Under the pieces are notes generated by a model that was not told the origin of the DNA, ran no database searches, and was given only the letters and a program-made list of their open reading frames with translations. A stretch of 64,000 nucleotides of DNA, taken from the IMG/VR virus record IMGVR_UViG_3300028423_000356, positions 1 through 64,000 of that record; one strand, 5' to 3'. Below, one piece after another: positions 22,319-30,121 of the stretch (positions are counted from its first letter, which is position 1; every line of letters starts with the position of its first letter). Source of the stretch: a virus. Made by a program: the position numbers and the translations under genes.

Positions 22319-22581
22319 GTGGTGATATTTTCGATTTTGGTTTCACTGCTGTAACAGAAGATGAATTAGCATCTGTTGAAGTATCAAAAAAGATAGCAGA
22401 AGAAAGTCAAACAGAAGTTGAAATACTTCAAGATAAATTAGATAACCTATATAATTCAATAACACCACTGTTAGAGAATTTGAAGAAAAATCCAGATAAA
22501 GAATATATATTGTGGCCAAACAGGTTATCTAAAGTAAATGAATTCCAAGATCATATAAGGAATATTTACGAAGGTAATTAA
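22315..22581 (+). CDS. conserved small T4-like phage protein
   Basis: An 88-residue protein: SGDIFDFGFTAVTEDEL, a coiled-coil middle (SQTEVEILQDKLDNLYNSITPLLENLKKNPDKEYILWPNR) and a terminal helix. The same layout occurs in many marine T4-like phages, where the function is unknown. It overlaps the upstream gene by ATGA and ends directly before the next start. Confidence 0.65.
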   Translation: MSGDIFDFGFTAVTEDELASVEVSKKIAEESQTEVEILQDKLDNLYNSITPLLENLKKNPDKEYILWPNRLSKVNEFQDHIRNIYEGN

Positions 22582-23097
22582 ATGAAAAATATTTTATTTA
22601 ACCTTAAGAATAAAGACTTTGATACGAGGGTAATTGTTTTAGATTACCTTCGTAAACAACTATCTACTGGTAAATATTATTCTGGTAGATACGAAAACCC
22701 TAAAGAAAATGTTGAAGAGTATTTTAGGTTTGAGCAAGGTGTTGTGGAAATATGGTATAAAATACCACTTGATTTATTTGAAAACTTCACTAAACAAGTT
22801 TTTAAAGATAAAAACGGTTCTAATATTAATATAAAAATAGGAAGAACTATCTATCTACAAGAAGATGCACACACAGATAATCCAAAATATTACAAGTCAT
22901 TCATTGATAATTACTCTATAACATTGAATCCGAATTTATCAATCAATTATAACAGAGATAAAAAACAAGTTTGGAAAATGCTAAGAGCAGATTCATTGTT
23001 GGGATTTAACAGAATTAAAAACAATAGAATTGACAACAACATTGTGTTCGATTTTACATCTGTGGATAAATTCATAGATACGAATCAACATATTTAA
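22582..23097 (+). CDS. hypothetical protein, paralogue of the gene at 576
   Basis: A 171-residue protein (MKNILFNLKNKDFDTRVIVLDYLRKQ...) with GVVEIWYKIPLDLFENF and INIKIGRTIYLQE matching the repeat-bearing gene at 576-1139. It is a natural comparison copy: it has none of the CTCAACCTT elements (only TTTAACCTTAAG near its start). Function unknown. Confidence 0.7.
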   Translation: MKNILFNLKNKDFDTRVIVLDYLRKQLSTGKYYSGRYENPKENVEEYFRFEQGVVEIWYKIPLDLFENFTKQVFKDKNGSNINIKIGRTIYLQEDAHTDNPKYYKSFIDNYSITLNPNLSINYNRDKKQVWKMLRADSLLGFNRIKNNRIDNNIVFDFTSVDKFIDTNQHI

Positions 23098-23117
23098 TAC
23101 TTTTTTCAAAAAAACTA

Positions 23118-23146
23118 TTGACATTCAATTAAACCTATACTATATT
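23118..23146 (+). promoter_or_regulatory. sigma70-like promoter
   Basis: TTGACA (23118-23123), 17 bases, TATATT (23141-23146) preceded by ATAC. It drives the genes from 23184. Confidence 0.85.
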
Positions 23147-23183
23147 AGTAGTATAGTAATAATTTATATTAAGGAGATACATT

Positions 23184-23438
23184 ATGACAAAAGAAGAAAT
23201 GGTAAATAAACTTTCAAATAAGTTCTGCACAGTAAAATTCACAAAAGTAAATGGTGACACAAGATTGATGAAGTGTACTTTAATGAGTGAATACCTACCC
23301 GAAACAAAAACAAACAACAAAAAAGAAAATGACAGTGTTGTTACTGTATATGATGTAGAAGTAAATGGATGGCGTTCTTTTAAAGTTGACAGTGTGGTAG
23401 ATTTTAAAACTTGTTGTGAATCAGAAAAGGAAATATAA
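23184..23438 (+). CDS. DUF2693/WYL_2-like small beta-barrel protein
   Basis: An 84-residue protein. NKFCTVKFTKVNGDTRLMKCTLMSEYLPETK is the signature of a small Sm/SH3-like phage family (DUF2693, also called WYL_2), followed by VVTVYDVEVNGWRSFKVDSVV. Members are common near phage regulatory genes; function unknown. AAGGAG precedes the start. It overlaps the next gene by one base. Confidence 0.7.
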   Translation: MTKEEMVNKLSNKFCTVKFTKVNGDTRLMKCTLMSEYLPETKTNNKKENDSVVTVYDVEVNGWRSFKVDSVVDFKTCCESEKEI

Positions 23439-23644
23439 TGATTTTCGAAATATCAGAAAATATAATTATGTGGATACTTTTACTGTCCGCATCTTTCTGT
23501 TCATTTATGATTGGTTATAAATTTATGAAAATGAAATCAGATGAATATGTAGATGCTATGTTAGAGTGGTTAATTCTCAATAACTATGTAAAAGGTAAAA
23601 GAAATTCAAATGGTGAAATAGAATTGTTTAAATACGATGAATAA
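23438..23644 (+). CDS. small membrane protein
   Basis: A 68-residue protein with one transmembrane helix (residues about 8-28, NIIMWILLLSASFCSFMIGYKF) and a soluble tail (NNYVKGKRNSNGEIELFKYDE). It is coupled to the previous gene (TAATG). Function unknown. Confidence 0.55.
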   Translation: MIFEISENIIMWILLLSASFCSFMIGYKFMKMKSDEYVDAMLEWLILNNYVKGKRNSNGEIELFKYDE

Positions 23645-23657
23645 GTGAGATAAAACA

Positions 23658-24215
23658 ATGGGAAATTATACAGATTTAGTAAACAGGTTAAGTAGAACAC
23701 CAGAGTCTGATGAATGTTATACACCAGAAGACCAAGTTTTACCTTTACTTCCATATCTCAATCAAAATAAAACATACTATGAGGCAACAAGTGGCATTTC
23801 AAGTCAAATTGTGAATGGTTTTAAGAAATATAATTATAAAATAGAACCAAGTAATGGTAAAGATTTTTTCGAATGTGAAACTTCAGATGTTTATGATGGT
23901 GTTATTACTAACCCACCATACAGTCTTAAGGATAAATTTATAGAACATTGTTATAATCTCAAAAAACCATTTGCCCTATTTCTACCTGTTGCCTCATTTC
24001 AGGGTGGAAAACGTGGAAAGATGTTTATGGAATATGGTATGTCAGCACTCTTATATAACAATCGTGTTGATTTTACTGGTAAAGGTTCACCACCATTTGG
24101 TAATGCTTGGTTTATGTGGGGTATATTACCACCAAACACTATTCATTGGGTTGATAATCCTAAAAGGGATGAAAAAATGACTTTAGAAAATGTTAAAAAA
24201 TATTTCAATAATTGA
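23658..24215 (+). CDS. DNA adenine methyltransferase-like protein (NPPY type)
   Basis: A 185-residue protein with the amino-methyltransferase motif IV TNPPYSLKDKFIEHC (NPPY at about residues 80-83). The N-terminal SDECYTPEDQVLPLL matches the DECYTP start of the gene at 2725, and YYEATSGISSQIV stands in place of the SAM loop. VDFTGKGSPPFGNAWFMWG follows, a pattern seen in short phage N6-adenine methylases. It is the fourth methyltransferase-type gene in the window. Confidence 0.7.
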   Translation: MGNYTDLVNRLSRTPESDECYTPEDQVLPLLPYLNQNKTYYEATSGISSQIVNGFKKYNYKIEPSNGKDFFECETSDVYDGVITNPPYSLKDKFIEHCYNLKKPFALFLPVASFQGGKRGKMFMEYGMSALLYNNRVDFTGKGSPPFGNAWFMWGILPPNTIHWVDNPKRDEKMTLENVKKYFNN

Positions 24216-24224
24216 TACAAACAC

Positions 24225-24253
24225 TTGACTTTTGGATAATGATAACATATATT
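24225..24253 (+). promoter_or_regulatory. sigma70-like promoter
   Basis: TTGACT (24225-24230), 17 bases, TATATT (24248-24253). The context (CATATATTATG) lacks the ACTATATTAT form. It lies before the gene at 24275. Confidence 0.7.
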
Positions 24254-24274
24254 ATGATAAGAATGGGGTTTAAA

Positions 24275-24709
24275 ATGCCAAAAAAGAAAATGACAGAAAA
24301 ACAAAAGAAAGCAGCATCACAAAATCTAAAAAAAGCAAGAGCTGCTAAAAAACCATCAGAAAATAAATCAATACACGAGTCAGTTAGAAATTTACCTGAA
24401 TCGAACCCACTGTGTTATAAAAATGTAAAGGAATGGATAAAAACACAAAAGGATTTATTACAATCCATAAAGCATTATAAAAACTCTAAGAATAGTAAAG
24501 AAGTGGCAAGATATTATAAAGTTGAAACATATATCACAAATCTCAATAACTATCTTAGAACTGGTGTTTATAATGATTTGTTCTATGGTAATAATATGCA
24601 ACATAAAATAAAGTATTATTGTGAATACCCATCATATGATAAAGATGGTAATATAAAAAGATCATATGGAGTTTTTTATGATGATATCGGACTATATACA
24701 GGAGAATGA
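24275..24709 (+). CDS. hypothetical basic protein
   Basis: A 144-residue protein. The first 30 residues are Lys/Ala-rich (MPKKKMTEKQKKAASQNLKKARAAKK), which suggests nucleic-acid binding; the rest holds a helix (WIKTQKDLLQSIKHYKN) and ends GVFYDDIGLYTGE. ATG 24275 follows the promoter; earlier in-frame codons overlap it. It overlaps the next gene's ribosome site. Such proteins precede gp33 in several marine T4-like phages; function unknown. Confidence 0.6.
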   Translation: MPKKKMTEKQKKAASQNLKKARAAKKPSENKSIHESVRNLPESNPLCYKNVKEWIKTQKDLLQSIKHYKNSKNSKEVARYYKVETYITNLNNYLRTGVYNDLFYGNNMQHKIKYYCEYPSYDKDGNIKRSYGVFYDDIGLYTGE

Positions 24710-24710
24710 A

Positions 24711-24935
24711 ATGGAAATAGAAGAGTTTTTAACCAAATCTAAATTCAGTAAAATGATTGAAAAAACTGTAATGGATTTAAAAGTATCACATATGGAAGCA
24801 ATAGTTCATATATGTGAAGAGAACGATCTTGAAGTAGAAGATTGTGCAAAATATATTAACAGTAATGTTAAAGAAAAAATTGAAGCAGAAGCTACAAAAC
24901 TTAGATTACTTCCACAAAAAAGTACTCTATTTTAA
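24711..24935 (+). CDS. gp33: late transcription coactivator gp33-like
   Basis: A 74-residue acidic helical protein: MEIEEFLTKSKFSKMIEKTVMDLKVSHMEAIVHICEENDLEVEDCAKYINSNVKEKIEAEATKL, ending in LLPQKSTLF. Length, helical pattern, the 'EAIxHxCEExxIE' block and the position just before gp32 match gp33 of marine T4-like phages, which bridges RNA polymerase and the sliding clamp at late promoters. The TATAAATA late boxes in the window support this. GGAG lies six bases before ATG 24711. Confidence 0.65.
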   Translation: MEIEEFLTKSKFSKMIEKTVMDLKVSHMEAIVHICEENDLEVEDCAKYINSNVKEKIEAEATKLRLLPQKSTLF

Positions 24936-24941
24936 TTATTA

Positions 24942-24970
24942 TTTAACTTTTATGTTATATATAATATACT
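24942..24970 (+). promoter_or_regulatory. possible promoter before gp32
   Basis: TTTAAC (24942-24947), 17 bases, TATACT (24965-24970). It is weaker than the other promoters but has the same spacing and lies in the 113-base leader of gp32. Confidence 0.4.
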
Positions 24971-25048
24971 ATACAAAAATATATTATGATTAACATTGGA
25001 CAAAAAATATACACAAAAATACATATAAAATATACAGGAGAAATACAT

Positions 25049-25993
25049 ATGTCATTTGCAAACTTAAAAAATCGTAGACAAGACTTATCTAAATTAGTAG
25101 AAGCAGCACAAGAAACACAGAATAAATCAAGAGCAGGTGATCCACGTTTTTGGACACCAACAAGAGATAAAGCAGGTAATGGTTTTGCTGTTATCAGATT
25201 CTTACCTGGTTTAGATCCTGATTCTACACCTTGGGTTAAATACTGGGAACATATGTTCAAAGGTCCAACTGGACAGTGGTATAATGAAAAATCATTAACA
25301 ACATTTAAAGAACAGGATCCAGTATCTGAAATGAATTCTAAACTATGGAATGAAGATGGTTCTAATCAAGCAAAAGCAATCGCAAGAGAGAGAAAAAGGT
25401 TACTAAGACACGTTTCCAATATTCTTGTTATTTCAGACCCATCAAATCCTGAAAATGAAGGTAAGGTATTCCTATATCGTTATGGTAAAAAAGTAATGGA
25501 TAAAGTAATGGATAAAATGCAACCACAGTTTCCTGATGAACAACCATTAAATCCATTTGACTTATGGGAGGGTGCTGATTTCGTAATTAAAATCAGAACT
25601 GTTGACGGATACCCTAACTACGATGCATCTTCATTTAAAGAACAGTCTTCACTATTTAATGGTGATGATGAGATGTTGGAAAAACTATATAACCAACAGC
25701 ACGACATGAGTGAATGGTCAAATCGTGATAATTATAAGTCTTATGAAGATTTAAAGGATAGGTTGATGACTGTATTGGGTGAGAAAACACCAAAGGCAGA
25801 AAAGAGTTTTGCACAGTCAGTTCAAAATGAAGTATCTTTAGAGAAAGACGAAGCATTAGATATGAGTCATGTTATGGATGCACCAATTCCATCACAAAAT
25901 ACAGAATCTGAACCTGATATTCCTACTGCGGAATCATCTATGGAAGAAGAAGATGATATTATGGCAAAGTTTGCGGCACTTGCTAAAGACTAA
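25049..25993 (+). CDS. gp32: single-stranded DNA-binding protein gp32
   Basis: A 314-residue gp32-like protein that coats single-stranded DNA in replication, recombination and repair. The basic N-terminus (FANLKNRRQDLSKLVEAAQ) corresponds to the cooperative domain. The OB-fold core has FWTPTRDKAGNGFAVIRFLPG, WVKYWEHMFKGPTGQWYNEKSLTTF, and NILVISDPSNPENEGKVFLYRYGKKV. The C-terminal 60 residues are acidic (ESEPDIPTAESSMEEEDDI) and end FAALAKD, the protein-docking tail. The T4 zinc-binding cysteines are absent. ATG 25049 has AGGAG upstream; a terminator follows. Confidence 0.93.
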   Translation: MSFANLKNRRQDLSKLVEAAQETQNKSRAGDPRFWTPTRDKAGNGFAVIRFLPGLDPDSTPWVKYWEHMFKGPTGQWYNEKSLTTFKEQDPVSEMNSKLWNEDGSNQAKAIARERKRLLRHVSNILVISDPSNPENEGKVFLYRYGKKVMDKVMDKMQPQFPDEQPLNPFDLWEGADFVIKIRTVDGYPNYDASSFKEQSSLFNGDDEMLEKLYNQQHDMSEWSNRDNYKSYEDLKDRLMTVLGEKTPKAEKSFAQSVQNEVSLEKDEALDMSHVMDAPIPSQNTESEPDIPTAESSMEEEDDIMAKFAALAKD

Positions 25994-26017
25994 TAATATT
26001 TAAAATTGAAAAAAAAT

Positions 26018-26042
26018 AAAGGAGCCTTTTGGCTCCTTTTTT
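26018..26042. terminator. bidirectional rho-independent terminator
   Basis: AAAGGAGCC (26018-26026) pairs with GGCTCCTTT (26031-26039) around TTTT; T-runs flank it on the right for the plus strand and, as complementary A-runs, on the left for the minus strand. It separates gp32 from the convergent minus-strand tail genes. Confidence 0.9.
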
Positions 26043-28011
26043 ATTGTGTCATAGATTGTATTTGTGGGTCTACCGTGGACTGTTTAGTTGGTGTATTTAT
26101 TGTAGTATTATTAACATTTGTGTTATTAGAATTATTGGTACTACCATCACTCAAAACTATAGTCTGTTTATCTTCCAAATCTGATAACGATTTTTCTTGC
26201 ATAATTATTACTCTATCAAATGGTGGATTATTTTGTATCATATTTTGTTTTTTTGAATAGTCACTAAAAATATTGTTAGGAAAAAGATAGTTAAATGTAT
26301 TAGGTATAAATTCATATCCAGTTTTGTATAAATCATTTTCTTTCAGAAACTTTTTATTTTGTGATTTTAAATATTCATCAATATATTCAGTTCGGTTTTT
26401 GTTTGCAAGATTACCGAATAAAGAATCTATTTCTTTTTGTTTAATTTGTGATTCAGTTAATGGAACTTTTGGTATTTCTTTTTCTATTCCTTCTAGTACG
26501 ACCAAATCTTCTTTATCTATCATCATACGACCACCTTTCCCTAACTCATCTGAATACATTTCTATTTTGTCAGTATATACACCTATATCTTTTTTTGTAT
26601 CATTTATATTCCATTTTGGATTATTTTGTTTCTTTATAATTGTATATTGTTGTAGGAGTCTGGCACCCGTTTCTATTTTTTCATCTTTGTTTAAATCTGT
26701 TCTATCAAACAATCCTAAAAATGAACCTATTATATTTTTTTCAAGTTTTTTTAATTGGTTATCAGGTTTATCTTTTAATTTTTCAGTAAAATATTTATTT
26801 TGTTCATCTTTACTCATTTTTCTAAAGTTTTCAATTTCTTCTTCACTCTTCAACCCAACAGAACCAAGAACCACACTCTCACCAATTTTTGCTGCTTTAC
26901 CATATTGTCCTGTTTTTTCATAATTTTTCATAAGTTGATTTTTTATGGCATAAGAATTTGCATAATCACCCTCTTTATTTGATTCAGACAATTCAATTTC
27001 TAACTCAGTGATGTTTTTTTTCGCCTCTTTCTCAATTTTTTTAATTGTTTCTTCTATTTCTTTTTGATTTTGATTTCTCAAATATAAAGCAGATGCTGCT
27101 GCAATTGCAGCAGCAGCAGCAGCTGCTAAAGGACCAGCACCTATCGCACCTATCGCCATAGGTATTAAAGAAGTGACTAATTTTGTTGTTAATAGTCCAG
27201 CAAATCCTCCTATCGCCATTTGTATATCTGGATTAGATAAATCTATATTAACATCTTCTTCTCTAAATGGAATATAATCGGATGAAATGTTTAACATTTT
27301 ATCACCATTTTTATCCAATTTATTAACGTAATTCATTATTTCATCAGTAAAATAGGTTCCCAAAGATAGACCCAATGCGTTCCGAGTTTTTACTCCAAAT
27401 AATTTGGCGACTAAACCAACATTCATTGAACTTCTAACTTTTTTAGCAATTTCCCTTTGAGTGTTTTCATCACCATTAAATAAAGTTGTTTCCTCAAAAA
27501 CAAAATTTACAGTATCATCTATATAACTACCTAAAACAGAACCGATTAAACCATATTTTATTCCTCTCCCAGCAAATTTACCAACTGAACCCGCCAACTT
27601 CGGCACACTTAAAAATCCAATTGCACCAGTTAAAACACTCCCTAACAAACCAGATAATCTATCGCCAAAAAAACCAGAACCCAATCCAGAAGTAAATGAA
27701 GTTGGTTCTTTCACTTTTTTGGTAGTTTTTTTATTTTTTCCCTCTCTTTCTTTTTCTAAAATGTCACCACGAGTGGACTGAAATCTATTCTCTCTTGTTG
27801 TTTCAATTAACAATAAAGATTTGAAATGAGATTCTATTTTTTCAAGAATTTCATTAGTTTTAACTTGATTGATTAAAAGTTCTACATTACTTGGTTCATT
27901 AATATTGAGTTTTATATCACTAGATTTTATAGGATTAATTTTGGTGTTTTTATTCACTACACCATTAGATTTCATTTTTTCTGTTATATTTTTTAATCTA
28001 GACATTTTCAT
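26041..28011 (-). CDS. probable tape measure protein (gp29-like)
   Basis: A 656-residue protein with charged helical ends and two hydrophobic Gly/Ala-rich regions: about 115-165 (LSGLLGSVLTGAIGFLSVPKLAG...) and about 270-310 (IGGFAGLLTTKLVTSLIPMA..., then a run of alanines). A coiled coil follows (KEIEETIKKIEKEAKKNITELEIELSES). This layout is usual for tape measure proteins, and the position after gp26 and gp51 matches T4 gene order. The C-terminus is Asn/Thr-rich. No direct sequence match to T4 gp29 can be claimed. It overlaps the upstream gp51-like gene by ATGA. Confidence 0.6.
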   Translation of the reverse strand: MKMSRLKNITEKMKSNGVVNKNTKINPIKSSDIKLNINEPSNVELLINQVKTNEILEKIESHFKSLLLIETTRENRFQSTRGDILEKEREGKNKKTTKKVKEPTSFTSGLGSGFFGDRLSGLLGSVLTGAIGFLSVPKLAGSVGKFAGRGIKYGLIGSVLGSYIDDTVNFVFEETTLFNGDENTQREIAKKVRSSMNVGLVAKLFGVKTRNALGLSLGTYFTDEIMNYVNKLDKNGDKMLNISSDYIPFREEDVNIDLSNPDIQMAIGGFAGLLTTKLVTSLIPMAIGAIGAGPLAAAAAAAIAAASALYLRNQNQKEIEETIKKIEKEAKKNITELEIELSESNKEGDYANSYAIKNQLMKNYEKTGQYGKAAKIGESVVLGSVGLKSEEEIENFRKMSKDEQNKYFTEKLKDKPDNQLKKLEKNIIGSFLGLFDRTDLNKDEKIETGARLLQQYTIIKKQNNPKWNINDTKKDIGVYTDKIEMYSDELGKGGRMMIDKEDLVVLEGIEKEIPKVPLTESQIKQKEIDSLFGNLANKNRTEYIDEYLKSQNKKFLKENDLYKTGYEFIPNTFNYLFPNNIFSDYSKKQNMIQNNPPFDRVIIMQEKSLSDLEDKQTIVLSDGSTNNSNNTNVNNTTINTPTKQSTVDPQIQSMTQ

Positions 28012-28175
28012 ACTCGATTTTTATTTTGCTCTTTAATTTTTTGAATTTCTTCTATCTCATTTATCAATAAAGTTAAATATACTTCCCTTTCCCATGGTAT
28101 CATATTTTCTAATTCAGTTAAAGAGTATTTATGATTCTGCATTAATTGATAATTAGTGTTAAAATAATTAGTCAT
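28008..28175 (-). CDS. gp51: baseplate hub assembly protein gp51-like (small)
   Basis: A 55-residue protein, MTNYFNTNYQLMQNHKYSL followed by TELENMIPWEREVYLTLLINEIEE. The 'NHxYSLTELExMIPWEREVY' pattern is typical of the small protein that follows gp26 in marine T4-like phages, comparable to gp51 and to tail chaperones of the hub. It lies 20 bases after gp26 and overlaps the tape-measure-like gene by ATGA (28008-28011), so the three are one unit. GGGAAAGG lies upstream of the start. Confidence 0.65.
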   Translation of the reverse strand: MTNYFNTNYQLMQNHKYSLTELENMIPWEREVYLTLLINEIEEIQKIKEQNKNRV

Positions 28176-28195
28176 ATTATCATGGGAAAGGTTTA

Positions 28196-28900
28196 TTAAA
28201 AAAAATCTTTGATTCCACTTAATGTTGTTTTATTGTTATTGGAACATTTTTTACAAATATATGAAACTTCACTTTTAATTGATGGTATTTGAGAAACAAA
28301 CTCCATAACCTTTTCAAATTGTTCTGTTGTTAATCCATCTAAAAATTCAACTATATCTTCTTGTTTTTCATCATCAAATTTAATTATTTCGTCTTTTGAT
28401 AACAATTCATACATACATGAAATTGACATGTTATATATTATGTTAGATAAATTGTCTTCTTCATTATCAAGTAAAAGCAAGTTTTCATAAGAAGGGTGTC
28501 TTAAAACAAGTGTATAATCATCATTCAATTTTACTTTTTTCGTATTATCGACTTTATCAACTTTTATAGTTTCTAAATCGACAGAAACTTCATTATTTTC
28601 TCCACATTCTTCACAATTTATGAGAATATTAGATACTTCACCAACAGACTTTGCTCTTATTTTAGTAAAAATATATTCAATGTCATAAGTTGGAAGATTA
28701 GATATATTTTCTTCGTCATAAACACACGCTTCAACTGTATCTAGTATCGCTCTTAAAACATTATCATTGTTACCTGCTTCTAATGCAGTTAAAAGTACTT
28801 TTTGTTCTTTCACCAAAAAGGGTCTAAAAGTTATCTTTTTATTATTTGATGGAACAATTAATGAGTATTTCATTTGTTCATTTATTTTAGGTAATGCCAT
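28196..28900 (-). CDS. gp26: baseplate hub subunit gp26
   Basis: A 234-residue protein of the T4 gp26 baseplate family: MALPKINEQMKYSLIVPSN, then ITFRPFLVKEQKVLLTALEAGN, YDIEYIFTKIRAKSVGEVSNILINCEECGENNEV (with a CxxC) and VSYICKKCSNNNKTTL (second CxxC). The two CxxC pairs can bind zinc. It acts in baseplate hub assembly. GAAAGGAATT precedes the start, and a late box lies about 30 bases upstream. Confidence 0.85.
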   Translation of the reverse strand: MALPKINEQMKYSLIVPSNNKKITFRPFLVKEQKVLLTALEAGNNDNVLRAILDTVEACVYDEENISNLPTYDIEYIFTKIRAKSVGEVSNILINCEECGENNEVSVDLETIKVDKVDNTKKVKLNDDYTLVLRHPSYENLLLLDNEEDNLSNIIYNMSISCMYELLSKDEIIKFDDEKQEDIVEFLDGLTTEQFEKVMEFVSQIPSIKSEVSYICKKCSNNNKTTLSGIKDFF

Positions 28901-28931
28901 ATTATAATTCCTTTCATAACATTGTTAACAT

Positions 28932-28939
28932 TATTTATA
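28932..28939 (-). promoter_or_regulatory. T4-type late promoter
   Basis: TATAAATA on the minus strand, 32 bases before gp26 and overlapping the last codons of the gp54-like gene. It drives gp26, gp51 and the tape-measure-like gene. Confidence 0.7.
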
Positions 28940-29522
28940 GACTATTTTGATTTATTTTAGTGGTTTTATTTTTGTATAAAGTGTCGTCTTTTTCTTCCCA
29001 ATCTCTGTATGAAAACTGAACCTGTATTCTAACTAGTTCGTCTGGATTGTTATTTAAATCAATTTGTGAAACATTTGTGGGGTAAGCATCTTTCAAAACA
29101 CAAGAGTATATTATTTCATTTCCACCATCTTTATTTCCACCATCTTTTTTAAATCCGTCATTTAATTGATTTATGGTTATATCTCTAACATAATTTTTGT
29201 AATATCCAACTTCGTATGTGTCCAAATTTACAACTGAGGATTGCCAATAATCAAAATATTTTTTTATCAAATAATCATTAGTGACTAAAAATGTCATTGT
29301 TACATCATCAGTAATTCTACCATAACCTGTTTTAATTGGTTTAGGTCCAATCATTCTGTCTTTAGTTGCTATTTGTAAAAAAGGTAACGTGGCACTCTCA
29401 CATAATAAATTCAAATCATTTGTATCAACAGTGTCACTGCTAGGTAGAATAACTTGGTATTTATTAGTTCTAGCAACACCACCTCTCCCACTTATATATT
29501 TTGAGAATTCTGATATTTTCAT
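28935..29522 (-). CDS. tail tube-fold protein, probable gp54 (tube initiator)
   Basis: A 195-residue protein: MKISEFSKYISGRGGVARTNKYQVILPS, an early strand typical of T4-like tail tube-fold proteins, then ESATLPFLQIATKDRMIGPKPIKTGYGRITDDVTMTFLVTNDYLIKKYFDYWQ and DAYPTNVSQIDLNNNPDELVRIQVQFSYRDWE. This 'C.s..lP...' and 'ayP..i..l.ld......v..~v.f~y' layout is shared by gp19 and gp54. A complete gp19 start lies at 63973, so this copy is more likely gp54. ATG 29522 overlaps the upstream stop by ATGA with GAGGG before it. Confidence 0.65.
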   Translation of the reverse strand: MKISEFSKYISGRGGVARTNKYQVILPSSDTVDTNDLNLLCESATLPFLQIATKDRMIGPKPIKTGYGRITDDVTMTFLVTNDYLIKKYFDYWQSSVVNLDTYEVGYYKNYVRDITINQLNDGFKKDGGNKDGGNEIIYSCVLKDAYPTNVSQIDLNNNPDELVRIQVQFSYRDWEEKDDTLYKNKTTKINQNSL

Positions 29523-30103
29523 AACATCCCTCTTGATTTTCTGTAAACTTCTGTTTTTGAAGATTTTTGGAAATTGGCGGTAGGTAAAAATGTTGCAATT
29601 TCCCATTCTTTTGGTTTAACTACAGCAAATTGACTTCTTACATGTTTATTAAGATAGTGTTTAAAACATGGTTTGAAGTAATTATTTCCTGACACTTTTT
29701 GTAACAATTCATAAGACAATTGAAACCTTGTTCTTGTGTTGAATTTATCATTGTTGGTATATTCTAATAATTCATTTAGAAATTTTGCTCTTAAAAGTGG
29801 TGGTAGATAATGTAAATTGAGACCATAAAAACCCTTTGGTGCTTTATCTACCATTATTGCTAATGGGAAAGTGTCATAATATGGCAATGTGTTTTTAAAC
29901 TTTGGGTCATAAGAAAACATTACCATAGAACCCGGTCCTATAGTTTTCTGCAGTTTTATCTGCTCATCTCTCATTATTCTATTCTCTGAAATTCTTCCCA
30001 TTTGTTGTGCTTTTTTTCTGAACCAAGAAATTGATTCTTTTGTTCTTGGTGTAACACCAGAACGGAAAGCTTCCAGTTCTAATTCTTTAAATAAATTACT
30101 CAT
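29519..30103 (-). CDS. probable DNA end protector gp2-like protein
   Basis: A 194-residue protein: FKELELEAFRSGVTPRTKESISWFRKKAQ, IGPGSMVMFSYDPKFKNTLPYYDTFPLAIMVDKAPKGFYGLNLHYLPPLLRAKFL, and FKPCFKHYLNKHVRSQF. It is a strongly conserved T4-like virion protein, usually beside gp4 in marine T4-like phages, and often named the DNA end protector gp2; I am not certain of that name. In T4, gp2 guards DNA ends from host RecBCD. Late boxes overlap its start codon. Confidence 0.55.
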   Translation of the reverse strand: MSNLFKELELEAFRSGVTPRTKESISWFRKKAQQMGRISENRIMRDEQIKLQKTIGPGSMVMFSYDPKFKNTLPYYDTFPLAIMVDKAPKGFYGLNLHYLPPLLRAKFLNELLEYTNNDKFNTRTRFQLSYELLQKVSGNNYFKPCFKHYLNKHVRSQFAVVKPKEWEIATFLPTANFQKSSKTEVYRKSRGML

Positions 30104-30116
30104 ATTTATATTTATA
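30101..30116 (-). promoter_or_regulatory. tandem late boxes at the start codon
   Basis: Two overlapping TATAAATA boxes on the minus strand (30103-30110 and 30109-30116). The inner one runs into the ATG of the gp2-like gene (30101-30103). A transcript starting a few bases downstream would begin at or inside the gene, so it may serve the gp54-like gene or a shorter product. Confidence 0.45.
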
Positions 30117-30121
30117 CCTTA

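Noticed and set aside
2725-24215. Restriction-modification system
   Set aside because: No nuclease gene accompanies any of the four methyltransferase-type genes.
27486-27695. Plus-strand frames inside the tape-measure-like gene (also at 26324-26923)
   Set aside because: They are antisense shadows of an AT-rich gene, with no ribosome sites and low-complexity products.
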